Positions 35,723 through 43,540 of a stretch of 64,000 nucleotides of DNA are shown one piece after another (within the stretch, counting starts at the first letter, position 1; every line of letters starts with the position of its first letter). A program made the translations under genes and the position numbers. Origin of the DNA: Saprospiraceae bacterium (GTDB lineage: Bacteria; Bacteroidota; Bacteroidia; Chitinophagales; Saprospiraceae); the NCBI GenBank assembly GCA_022842725.1, contig JALHOZ010000019.1, positions 24,791 through 88,790 on the forward strand. The letters are read 5' to 3'. Below the pieces are notes generated by a model. That model saw only the letters and a program-made list of their open reading frames with translations, was not told the DNA's origin and made no database searches.

Positions 35723-37336
35723 ATGGATAATACCTTTATAGCCAAACAATTTGACACCCTGGCCAAACTCATGGAAATATATGATGACAATCCGTTTAAA
35801 ATACGTTCCTACAGTCAGGCCTATGCTGTTTTGAGAAAGGTAGAAAGACCATTTTCCGATATGAACAGACAGGAACTGGAGGCCATTCCGGGGATTGGAA
35901 GTACCATTGCGGACAAAATTATTGAAATGGTAACCACGGGAAAAATGGAAGTTTTGGACAAATACCTTCAAAAAACACCTCCCGGAATTTTGGATATGTT
36001 GAATATCCGGGGGTTTGGCCCAAAAAAGGTAAAACAAATCTGGAAGGAACTGGAGATTGAAACTATCGGAGAATTATTGTATGCATGTAATGAAAACAGA
36101 ATTGCATCCTTAAAAGGATTTGGCATCAAAACGCAGGAAGAATTAATCAAAAATCTTACTTTATTCGAAAGCTCCAAAGATAAGTTTCTTTTTGCCAAAG
36201 CAGAAAAAGCGGCTTTAAAGCTGGTGAGTCAGCTAAACCAAACGTATCCCGATTATTTATTCGCAATAACCGGAGAACTTTCGTTACAACAACCCATTGT
36301 CAGCGGAATAGGTATGTTGACAAATCTGCCATCAACAGAATGGAGTTTTACGTTTGAAGACTTTTTTATAGAAAATGAACAATGGTTTTATCAGGGAATA
36401 CCTTTAAACTTAAAACAAACGAGCGAAGAGAGATTTATCTATGATCGTTTTGCAGGTTCTGCGTCGGAAGATTTTTTGAAAACCCTTCACATGGAGGAAA
36501 AGCTTTATAAAGATGAAAAAGAAATTTTTGAAACCCTGGGATTTCCTTATATCCATCCTGCCAGAAGGGATAATGTTATGTTTTTACAAAAAGATCTGAC
36601 AATAAACCCTGTATTATCAAGAGATATGATCAGGGGGACAATACACCATCATACAACGTACAGTGACGGAATTCATGCATTAAATGAGATGTTTCAAAAA
36701 GCAACATCTTCGGGTTATGAATATATGATTATCACAGATCACAGTAAATCCGCATTTTACGCAAATGGTCTGACGGAAGAAAGGGTAGAGCAACAATGGA
36801 GAGAAATCGATGAAATCAATAAAGAAGGAAAAGGAACCTTTTTATTCAAAGGAATCGAAAGTGATATATTAAACAACGGAGACCTGGATTACCCTGACCC
36901 GTTTATCACCAAATTTGATTGTGTAATTGCGTCAGTTCATTCAAATCTTAAAATGGATATTGAAAAAGCAACGTCCCGTTTGATTAAAGCGATTGAAAAT
37001 CCAAACACCAAAATTTTAGGTCATCCTACAGGAAGGTTGTTATTGAGCAGGTCAGGCTATCCTTTGCATATGGAATACATTATTGATGCCTGTGCAGCCA
37101 ACGGGGTTGCAGTAGAACTCAATGCCAATCCCAGAAGATTAGATATTGACTACACGTATCTCGATTATATGGCAAAAAAAGAAGTCTTGTTGAGTGTAAA
37201 CCCGGATGCACACAGCAAGGATGCCATCGAACATATAGAATATGGTATAAAGGTCATTCAAAAAACCAATTTTAACCCGGACCTGGTGATCAATACCTGG
37301 AATTTGGAAAAGATAAAACTTTGGTTACAAGTTTAA
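35723..37336 (+). CDS. PolX-like protein: helix-hairpin-helix region plus PHP domain, polymerase site not visible
   Basis: 537 residues with the architecture of bacterial PolX. The N-terminal 8-kDa-like and HhH segments have LEAIPGIGSTIADKI and LNIRGFGPKKVKQ. The C-terminal PHP exonuclease domain is intact: HHHTTYSDG with His308 and His310, ITDHSKS, GIESDIL, ASVHSN, and NPDAHS. In between, about residues 175-290, the nucleotidyltransferase core lacks the usual GSxRR...GDIDIL motif with its metal-binding aspartates. It may therefore keep 3'-5' exonuclease or AP-site activity without polymerase activity. A role in base excision repair is inferred from the family. Confidence 0.8.
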   Translation: MDNTFIAKQFDTLAKLMEIYDDNPFKIRSYSQAYAVLRKVERPFSDMNRQELEAIPGIGSTIADKIIEMVTTGKMEVLDKYLQKTPPGILDMLNIRGFGPKKVKQIWKELEIETIGELLYACNENRIASLKGFGIKTQEELIKNLTLFESSKDKFLFAKAEKAALKLVSQLNQTYPDYLFAITGELSLQQPIVSGIGMLTNLPSTEWSFTFEDFFIENEQWFYQGIPLNLKQTSEERFIYDRFAGSASEDFLKTLHMEEKLYKDEKEIFETLGFPYIHPARRDNVMFLQKDLTINPVLSRDMIRGTIHHHTTYSDGIHALNEMFQKATSSGYEYMIITDHSKSAFYANGLTEERVEQQWREIDEINKEGKGTFLFKGIESDILNNGDLDYPDPFITKFDCVIASVHSNLKMDIEKATSRLIKAIENPNTKILGHPTGRLLLSRSGYPLHMEYIIDACAANGVAVELNANPRRLDIDYTYLDYMAKKEVLLSVNPDAHSKDAIEHIEYGIKVIQKTNFNPDLVINTWNLEKIKLWLQV

Positions 37337-37391
37337 ATGCCTGATTTACTGTTAAATACTTGTTAATCGACCCAAGTTTAAACAAACGGGG

Positions 37392-37422
37392 TTGTCAGGC
37401 GTTAAAAGTATTCCTAATTTTG
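37392..37422 (+). promoter_or_regulatory. Promoter (-33 TTG, 20-base spacer, -7 TAATTTTG)
   Basis: TTG at 37392-37394, then 20 bases, then TAATTTTG at 37415-37422, a full Bacteroidota-type promoter. It ends 37 bases before the ATG of the DUF1573 lipoprotein. Confidence 0.6.
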
Positions 37423-37459
37423 TACTTCATTTGTTAAACATCAAAAATTAATTCGTATA

Positions 37460-37990
37460 ATGAAAAAGTTTAATTTGTTTTTTTTACTTTTATTGACTGG
37501 ATTTGTTGCCTTTACATCATGTAAAGAAAAAGGTGCTGAAGAAGCTGCGGCTACTGAAGCCAATGCAGCTACTGACAATGCTATAACAGCAACTCAGGTA
37601 CCGGATCCTACCGCAGCAGCTTCTCAAACTCCGGCTGTTCCTGCCGGACCTGTAACAGCCATTACTTTTGAAAATCCTAATTTTGACTGGGGAAAAGTAA
37701 ATGACGGTGATAAAGTCACCCACATTTTTAAATTTACAAACTCAGGAAAAGAGCCTTTGATCATCAGTGATGCAAAAGGAAGTTGCGGATGTACCGTTCC
37801 TGAATGGCCAAAAGAGCCTATTGCTCCGGGTGCTAAAGGTGAAATCAAAGTTGTATTTGACTCTAAAGGTAAAGGTTCTAAAGAAGGTAAATTGGATACT
37901 AAAAAAGTTACCATTACTGCAAACACAGATCCTGCACAAACATTCCTGAACATTCAGGGTATCGTAGTAAACCCAAATGCAGCACAATAA
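37460..37990 (+). CDS. DUF1573 lipoprotein
   Basis: 176 residues. Signal peptide ending FTSC (about Cys21) makes it a lipoprotein. A low-complexity Ala/Thr/Pro linker (25-65) leads to a DUF1573 domain of about 100 residues with an Ig-like (ASPM/SPD-2/Hydin-type) fold: FDWGKVNDGDKVTHIFKF, GSCGCTVP, GEIKVVFDS. The GCTVP cysteines are a hallmark of the family. Its function is unknown. It has its own promoter and a strong terminator, so it is monocistronic. Confidence 0.88.
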   Translation: MKKFNLFFLLLLTGFVAFTSCKEKGAEEAAATEANAATDNAITATQVPDPTAAASQTPAVPAGPVTAITFENPNFDWGKVNDGDKVTHIFKFTNSGKEPLIISDAKGSCGCTVPEWPKEPIAPGAKGEIKVVFDSKGKGSKEGKLDTKKVTITANTDPAQTFLNIQGIVVNPNAAQ

Positions 37991-38042
37991 TTTTGGTTTA
38001 AGATAAAAAAGTTTGGTTAAATCCAAATTTTAAAAATATCAG

Positions 38043-38075
38043 AAGGCCGGACAGAACATTAGTCCGGCCTTTTTT
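38043..38075 (+). terminator. Strong rho-independent terminator
   Basis: A perfect 10-base stem (AAGGCCGGAC, 38043-38052; GTCCGGCCTT, 38062-38071) with a 9-base loop and a T-run to 38075. It closes the DUF1573 lipoprotein transcript. Confidence 0.9.
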
Positions 38076-38098
38076 GTTTGCTGAAAGTATCTAATCTT

Positions 38099-38968
38099 AT
38101 GTTGACAAAATATCTTTCTTTAATCAAGTTTTCACACACCGTTTTTGCACTTCCCTTTGCTGTTATTGGCTTTTTTATGGGAACGATGATGATGGATTAC
38201 CATTTTGATTTCTACCTCCTGGTCAAAGTATTACTGTGTATGGTTTTTGCAAGAAGTGCGGCTATGGCTTTCAACAGGTATTTGGACAGGGACATTGACC
38301 GGGAAAACCCAAGAACAAAAAACAGAGAAATTCCGGCTGGAATTTTACCTGAAAAACAGGTATTGCTCTTTGTAGGTGTCAATGCAGCATTATTTATTTT
38401 GACGACATACTTCATCAACCTTTTGTGTTTTTTCCTCAGCCCCGTAGCTCTTTTGGTAATATTGGGTTATTCTTATACAAAAAGATTTACGGCCTTTTGC
38501 CATCTGGTATTAGGTGTTGGTCTGGGATTAGCTCCTGTAGGTGCTTATCTCGCGGTGACCGGGAGTTTCCATTTTTTACCGGTTTTGTTAGGACTGGCTG
38601 TTTTTTTCTGGGTGTCAGGTTTTGATATCATTTATGCGCTGCAAGACGAAGAATTTGATCAGAGTCATCAGTTAAAGTCTATTCCGGCTGCTCTGGGCAA
38701 AAAAAATGCCTTGTTCGTATCGAGACTACTTCATTTGTGTAGTGCATTGTTTTTGACATTATTTACGTATCAGGCAACAGAAATATTTTCAGAACTGCAA
38801 TGGTTGTTGATATTGGGTTACGGTCTCTTTTTGTCTATGTTGGTATATCAACATACTCTGGTGAACGAAAAAGATCTTAGCAGGGTCAATCTGGCTTTTT
38901 TTACTTTTAACGGTTTGGCAAGTGTTGCATTTGGATTGTTTTTTATAGCAGATGTTTATTTATTGTAA
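38099..38968 (+). CDS. ubiA: UbiA-family prenyltransferase
   Basis: 289 residues from the ATG at 38099; the frame extends to a TTG at 38078 that overlaps the terminator tail. About eight or nine membrane helices. The two Asp-rich motifs are intact: NRYLDRDIDRENPRT and ALQDEEFDQ. It attaches a polyprenyl chain to an aromatic ring. With ubiE in the same region, a role in menaquinone synthesis (4-hydroxybenzoate-like or futalosine-route prenyltransferase) is likely, but the substrate cannot be read. Its 3' end overlaps the convergent rdgB by 26 bases. Confidence 0.85.
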   Translation: MLTKYLSLIKFSHTVFALPFAVIGFFMGTMMMDYHFDFYLLVKVLLCMVFARSAAMAFNRYLDRDIDRENPRTKNREIPAGILPEKQVLLFVGVNAALFILTTYFINLLCFFLSPVALLVILGYSYTKRFTAFCHLVLGVGLGLAPVGAYLAVTGSFHFLPVLLGLAVFFWVSGFDIIYALQDEEFDQSHQLKSIPAALGKKNALFVSRLLHLCSALFLTLFTYQATEIFSELQWLLILGYGLFLSMLVYQHTLVNEKDLSRVNLAFFTFNGLASVAFGLFFIADVYLL

Positions 38969-39533
38969 GAAACGTAATCAGTTTTTGCACAGCATTGGCC
39001 CGATGACTGATTTTGTTTTTGATATCTGAAGATAGTTCTGCAAAAGTTTGATCATAACCATCAGGTACAAATACTGGATCATAACCGAAACCGTTTATTC
39101 CCCGGGGTGTGTCAATGATTTTTCCCCGAATTATGCCTTCAAACGAAAAAGTTCCTTTTTGAGACACCAAAGCAATAACCGTTCGGAATTGGGCTGCTCT
39201 GTTCTCAATATTCTGTAGATTTTGTAACAGTTTTTGAGTATTAAGGCTGTCGTTTTTAGGGATTCCGGCATATCTTGCCGAATAAACGCCAGGTTCACCA
39301 AACAAGGCGTCCACTTCCAAACCACTATCTTCAGCAAGAGCCGTTTTTTGGGTATAGTCACATAAAAAAGTTGCTTTTATGTTGGCGTTTTCGTGAAGTG
39401 TTTTACCCGATTCTTCTATTTCAGTATCAATATGCAAATCATTTAAATCCAACACGTTATAATCATGTAACGAAAGTAACGCTTTAAGTTCTTCGCTCTT
39501 TTTAGGATTGCCGGTGGCAAATAACAAATCCAT
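38943..39533 (-). CDS. rdgB: XTP/dITP diphosphatase (RdgB/HAM1)
   Basis: 196 residues. ATGNPKKSEEL at the N-terminus, LAEDSGLEVDAL, and GFGYDPVFVPDG are the family signatures; the C-terminal SHRANA segment is also present. It hydrolyses non-canonical purine triphosphates to keep them out of DNA. It lies 9 bases after the unknown 145-residue gene. Confidence 0.94.
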   Translation of the reverse strand: MDLLFATGNPKKSEELKALLSLHDYNVLDLNDLHIDTEIEESGKTLHENANIKATFLCDYTQKTALAEDSGLEVDALFGEPGVYSARYAGIPKNDSLNTQKLLQNLQNIENRAAQFRTVIALVSQKGTFSFEGIIRGKIIDTPRGINGFGYDPVFVPDGYDQTFAELSSDIKNKISHRANAVQKLITFLTINKHLL

Positions 39534-39542
39534 ATAAAGTTT

Positions 39543-39980
39543 TTATTTTTTTTGGTCAATAAAATGTGATTTCAAACAGTTCCACAATTGTTTTTTAGCA
39601 TCCATATTGGATTTTAGCATTTGTAATGCATCGGCAAATAAATACAAAGATGTTCCTGAAGACAAAATCTGGTACTTCGAAATATGGGATGGGAATCCTG
39701 TCTGTGCCGGATTCATGCCGAATATAAAAACATAGGCCGATTCAGGACATATTTCTTTTATGCGACAATCAGAATCACCCAAAATTTCAATGATAACAGC
39801 CCGTTCCTTAAGGTCAACCTGAATTGCTTTCATTATCGCTTCGAGTTGTGATAATAATTCGGGTTGGTACTCATCTGATCGCAAAACAACAACAAAATCT
39901 TGCACAGAACCGCTACCGGAGTGCACATTAAATCGATTTTCCGGAAGGAAAAAAACGATATCATTAGGATTAGTGTCCAA
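39543..39980 (-). CDS. Conserved-looking hypothetical protein upstream of rdgB
   Basis: 145 residues. The only plausible start is a TTG at 39980; the next in-frame ATG is about 50 residues in. It is a soluble alpha/beta protein with a VFIFGMNP segment and a C-terminal KKQLWNCLKSHF. The overall order (a strand-rich core, then a hydrophobic Leu-rich helix and a K-x-x-LW ending) recalls the psi subunit of DNA polymerase III (HolD), but the match is weak and by eye only. Probably cotranscribed with rdgB, 9 bases downstream. Confidence 0.5.
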   Translation of the reverse strand: MDTNPNDIVFFLPENRFNVHSGSGSVQDFVVVLRSDEYQPELLSQLEAIMKAIQVDLKERAVIIEILGDSDCRIKEICPESAYVFIFGMNPAQTGFPSHISKYQILSSGTSLYLFADALQMLKSNMDAKKQLWNCLKSHFIDQKK

Positions 39981-40070
39981 ATTATATTTTTTAAAAATGG
40001 AAAAAAGTAAATTTTATTTGATTTGGTGTATTTTTTTGACCACGTATTAGAATATTATCATTTTTCTATT

Positions 40071-40078
40071 TAATTTTG
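40071..40078 (+). promoter_or_regulatory. Promoter -7 element for ilvE
   Basis: TAATTTTG, an exact TAnnTTTG. It predicts a transcript starting near 40085, just before the hairpin at 40090-40121 and about 75 bases before the ilvE ATG. Confidence 0.45.
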
Positions 40079-40089
40079 AGCGAAAATAA

Positions 40090-40121
40090 TAAACTTTATC
40101 AATATAGAAAGATAAAGTTTA
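40090..40121 (+). promoter_or_regulatory. Perfect 11-base hairpin in the ilvE leader
   Basis: TAAACTTTATC (40090-40100) and GATAAAGTTTA (40111-40121) are exact inverted copies around a 10-base loop. A pyrimidine and T-rich run follows (40123-40141). It could be an operator, an mRNA-stabilising 5' stem, or an attenuator. The position at the expected 5' end of the transcript favours an RNA role; this is inference. Confidence 0.5.
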
Positions 40122-40161
40122 CTTTCTTTTTTTGAGGCCGTAATCACTAAACTCCAAACAT

Positions 40162-41229
40162 ATGAATATCAAGTTTAATAAAATTGAGAAATCCAGGGTA
40201 GGGGACATCGACTTTGACAATATACCTTTTGGAAAAATATTCACAGATCATATGTTTGTCGCTGATTATGCAGATGGCAAGTGGTCAAATTATGAAATTT
40301 GTCCTGTTCACAAGCTGGAGATTCATCCCGGAAATTTGGCATGGCATTACGGTCAGGCTATATTCGAAGGTATGAAAGCTTCTGTGACGAAAGACAGAGT
40401 TCCTATGTTGTTCAGACCGGAAATGCATGCCAAACGAATCAATGCTTCTGCCAGGAGAATGTGTATGCCTGAATTTCCCGAAAAAGATTTTGTGGAAGCC
40501 ATACATACTTTGGTACATTTAGAACAAAATTGGATACCACCTCACAAAGGCTCCGCCTTATATATACGTCCGTTTATGATTGCCATGGATGAAGCAATCG
40601 GAGTCCGTGCATCAGACACGTACAAATTTATTGTATTCACCATGCCTGTTGGACCTTATTACAGTCAACCGGTCAAATTATTTGCTCAGGACACGTATGT
40701 TCGTGCAGTTGTCGGTGGCGTTGGTGAGGCTAAAACGGCAGGCAATTATGCAGCTTCTTTATATCCGGCAACGATGGCCAGAAAAGAAGGTTACGACCAG
40801 GTCATGTGGTTGGACGGTATTCATAAAAAATATATCCAGGAAGTTGGTACGATGAACATCTTTTTTGTAATCAACAATGAAGTGATCACTCCGAATCTTG
40901 ATGGCGCCATTTTGGCCGGTATTACCAGAGATTCTGTTTTACACATATTAAGAGACCGTGGTTATAACGTTTCTGAACGCCAGATCACCATTGATGAAGT
41001 TATGGAGGCTGGAAAAAATGGTTCACTAACTGAAGTTTTTGGTACAGGTACTGCCGCAGTGATAGCTCAGGTAGACAGGATCAAATACAAAGAGAATGAA
41101 ATATTTTTAAGTGATGACCAATGGAATATTTCAACAATGCTTAAGAATTTTGTCAACGAACTCAGAGACGGTTCTTTAGAAGATCTTTACGGATGGACGG
41201 TTCCTGCTGAAAACGTTTGGAATATATAA
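40162..41229 (+). CDS. ilvE: Branched-chain amino acid aminotransferase
   Basis: 355 residues, fold type IV PLP enzyme of BCAT group II. LEIHPGNLAWHYGQAIFEG is seen in part (HYGQAIFEG), the PLP lysine lies in EAKTAGNYAAS, and EVGTMNIFFV and EVFGTGTAAVI follow. It catalyses the last step of Leu, Ile and Val synthesis or the first step of their breakdown. Single gene with its own promoter. Confidence 0.93.
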   Translation: MNIKFNKIEKSRVGDIDFDNIPFGKIFTDHMFVADYADGKWSNYEICPVHKLEIHPGNLAWHYGQAIFEGMKASVTKDRVPMLFRPEMHAKRINASARRMCMPEFPEKDFVEAIHTLVHLEQNWIPPHKGSALYIRPFMIAMDEAIGVRASDTYKFIVFTMPVGPYYSQPVKLFAQDTYVRAVVGGVGEAKTAGNYAASLYPATMARKEGYDQVMWLDGIHKKYIQEVGTMNIFFVINNEVITPNLDGAILAGITRDSVLHILRDRGYNVSERQITIDEVMEAGKNGSLTEVFGTGTAAVIAQVDRIKYKENEIFLSDDQWNISTMLKNFVNELRDGSLEDLYGWTVPAENVWNI

Positions 41230-41359
41230 CACCTTAACCCCGGCAGAAATGAAATATATTTCCTATAATTAATATTATGTTAAATAGGAATTTGTAGTTC
41301 TTCCCGATCGTATAAAGAATAAATTTATTTATAAATCATTCTAGTTTCGCAAAAAGTAT

Positions 41360-41367
41360 TATTTTTG
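41360..41367 (+). promoter_or_regulatory. Promoter -7 element for the TPR membrane protein gene
   Basis: TATTTTTG, an exact TAnnTTTG, 25 bases before the ATG at 41393. No clear -33 box. Confidence 0.45.
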
Positions 41368-41392
41368 CGCGTATTTTTCAAAAACATATAAA

Positions 41393-42091
41393 ATGTCACA
41401 AAAAAAATCTAATAAAAATCAGGCAGATGATCAGGTAATTGATGTTGTTGAAGTTCAACCATCTTCAGGATTTAATATTGAAAACTATGTAGCCGAAAAC
41501 CAAAAAATAATCTCTTACGTTGTTGGAGGTTTGGTAGCTATTGCTCTTTTGTATTTTGGTTACAAATATTTATATCTGAAACCAAAAGAAAAAGAAGCTG
41601 TTGCAGCTATGTATAAAGCAGAAGCTTTATTTGCTCAGGACTCTTTTGCAGTAGCCCTTGAAAATTCAAATCCGGAAATTGAAGGTTTTCTCGATATTAT
41701 TGAAAATTACAGCGGTACAAACGCTGCCAATACAGCTAAGTATTACGCAGGAATTTGTTACCTGAATTTAGGGAATATTGAAGAAGCCATCAACTACCTG
41801 AACAAATATTCGGCTCAGGACGAATTGACCGATGTCATGAAAACAGGTGCTTTGGGTGATGCATATGCAGATCAGGGAGATCAGGAAAAAGCTTTATCAC
41901 AATATGAAAAAGCAGCAAATATGTTGGATAATGAAATGACCACACCATATTATCTGAATAAAGCAGCACAACTTTCTTATGTTATGGGTAAAAATGAAGA
42001 TGCGATCAAACACTTTCAAACCATGACAACGAAGTATCCGGATGCTGCAGAATCAAAAGAAGCAGAAAAATATTTAGCAAGATTACAATAA
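41393..42091 (+). CDS. Single-pass membrane protein with TPR repeats (YfgM-like)
   Basis: 232 residues. A charged N-terminus is followed by one membrane helix (about 41-60, SYVVGGLVAIALLYFGYKY) and a periplasmic region with four or five TPR units (AAMYKAEALFAQD, AKYYAGICYLNLGNIEEAINYLNKY, GALGDAYADQGDQEKALSQYEKA). Topology matches YfgM, a chaperone partner of the Sec translocon. That function is inferred from topology only. It ends at a terminator that runs into the convergent trmD. Confidence 0.75.
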   Translation: MSQKKSNKNQADDQVIDVVEVQPSSGFNIENYVAENQKIISYVVGGLVAIALLYFGYKYLYLKPKEKEAVAAMYKAEALFAQDSFAVALENSNPEIEGFLDIIENYSGTNAANTAKYYAGICYLNLGNIEEAINYLNKYSAQDELTDVMKTGALGDAYADQGDQEKALSQYEKAANMLDNEMTTPYYLNKAAQLSYVMGKNEDAIKHFQTMTTKYPDAAESKEAEKYLARLQ

Positions 42092-42098
42092 AATCTTT

Positions 42099-42782
42099 TT
42101 AAAGATCATCATTTAATAAATCCGGCCTTAAAAGCCGGGTTTTTTCCAAGGATTGTTCGAATCTCCATTCATCAATCCTTTTTTCATGCCCGGAAAGAAG
42201 GACTTCAGGCACCTCAAGATTATGAAAAATTGCAGGTCTAGTGTATACAGGTGGTGCCAATAAATCATCCTGAAAAGAATCCGTTAGTGCTGATGTTTCG
42301 TCATTAAGCACTCCGGGAATCAACCTTCCAATAGCATCTACCAACAATGCAGCTGCCAGTTCTCCCCCACTTAACACAAAATCACCCACGGATATTTCCA
42401 TAGTAACATGTAAGTCCCGGATTCTTTGATCAATCCCTTTATAATGTCCACATATCAACAATAAATTTCCACTTAAAGATAGTTTGTTGGCCATTTTTTG
42501 ATTGAAGGTTTTTCCGTCCGGTGTCAGATAGATGATTTCATCATACTTCCTTTTTTGTTTTGCCTCCGTAATACATTTGTCCAAAGGCTCACACATCATA
42601 ACCATTCCGGCTCCACCACCGTATTGATAGTCATCAATTTGTTTGCTTACGCCGATACCATAAGGTCTTAACGGAATAATTTCAACTTCAAGCAAACCCT
42701 TATCAGCCGCCCGTTTTAAAATCGAATGCTGAAAAGGACTTTGAAGCAGTTCCGGTAATACCGTTATAATTGAAATGAACAT
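42099..42782 (-). CDS. trmD: tRNA (guanine-N1-)-methyltransferase TrmD
   Basis: 227 residues, a SPOUT enzyme. QYGGGAGMVMM, CGHYKGIDQRI, DFVLSGGELAA and the PPVYTRP segment are the hallmarks; the trefoil knot region is complete. It makes m1G37 in tRNAs, preventing frameshifts. The FKBP gene lies 18 bases upstream on the same strand, so they may form an operon. Confidence 0.95.
   Translation of the reverse strand: MFISIITVLPELLQSPFQHSILKRAADKGLLEVEIIPLRPYGIGVSKQIDDYQYGGGAGMVMMCEPLDKCITEAKQKRKYDEIIYLTPDGKTFNQKMANKLSLSGNLLLICGHYKGIDQRIRDLHVTMEISVGDFVLSGGELAAALLVDAIGRLIPGVLNDETSALTDSFQDDLLAPPVYTRPAIFHNLEVPEVLLSGHEKRIDEWRFEQSLEKTRLLRPDLLNDDL
42122..42145 (+). terminator. Terminator embedded in the 3' end of trmD
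   Basis: CCGGC (42122-42126), a 7-base loop, GCCGG (42134-42138), then G and a T-run to 42145. It would end the plus-strand TPR gene transcript 30-50 bases after its stop, and it lies inside the last codons of convergent trmD. Confidence 0.65.
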
Positions 42783-42800
42783 AAAAATTCTTATTAATGG

Positions 42801-43457
42801 TTATTCAGGTATGATCTCAAGTAGTTCAACATAAAATATCAATGTGGCATAAGGAGGAATTTTACCCTGAACACCTCTTTCGCCGTATGCCAATTCGTAA
42901 GGGATATAAAATTCAAATTGGTCTCCTACTGACATCAAAGGAATCCCTTCAATCCAACCTTTGATAACTTTTTCAATGGGAAAAGTTACCGGTTCTCCCC
43001 TATTCGACGAACTGTCAAAGATTTTGCCATCAATCAAGCGGCCTTCATAATGAACTTTAACACTGTTTTTAACCGTGGGTTTTTGTAACGAACCTCCGGA
43101 TTTTAAAATTTTATATTGCAAGCCGGAAGGAAGTGAAACCACCCCTTCTTTTTTTGCATTTTCACGTAAAAAATCCCTGCCTTTTTTTGATTTTGTGTCC
43201 GTCAGATAATTATTAAATATCAATTCTCCTTCTGCTTTGGAAAGTTTATGAAAAGAACTATCTTTTGACAAAATATCTCTGATCGCCTGATTGACGAGGT
43301 CGATATCAAGTTGACCAACACCATGTCGTTGAAAGGAAGTAGCAATACTAACTCCTGCGGCATATGAAATGGTGTCATTTTTTGTTTTAAGCTTCTGAGC
43401 CAAAAGGCTGGAGAAACCACTACAAATGAGAAAAAAAATGATAATATGTTTTTCCAT
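42801..43457 (-). CDS. FKBP-type peptidyl-prolyl cis-trans isomerase, exported
   Basis: 218 residues from the ATG at 43457, which starts a signal peptide (about 1-20, ending SSLLAQ); the longer frame to 43499 is discounted. A dimerisation-type helical N-terminal part leads to an FKBP domain (about 115-215): VKVHYEGRLIDGKIFDSS, VIKGWIEGIPLMSVGD, PYELAYGERG, and IPPYATLIFYVEL. Similar to Mip/FkpA periplasmic foldases. Confidence 0.9.
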   Translation of the reverse strand: MEKHIIIFFLICSGFSSLLAQKLKTKNDTISYAAGVSIATSFQRHGVGQLDIDLVNQAIRDILSKDSSFHKLSKAEGELIFNNYLTDTKSKKGRDFLRENAKKEGVVSLPSGLQYKILKSGGSLQKPTVKNSVKVHYEGRLIDGKIFDSSSNRGEPVTFPIEKVIKGWIEGIPLMSVGDQFEFYIPYELAYGERGVQGKIPPYATLIFYVELLEIIPE

Positions 43458-43540
43458 GGAAAATTTGGCGTGACAAAAAAGATGGTAAAGTAAACTCAAA
43501 CGGAATTTGCCCGTTCAAGTTTACTGTACCTTTTTAATCA

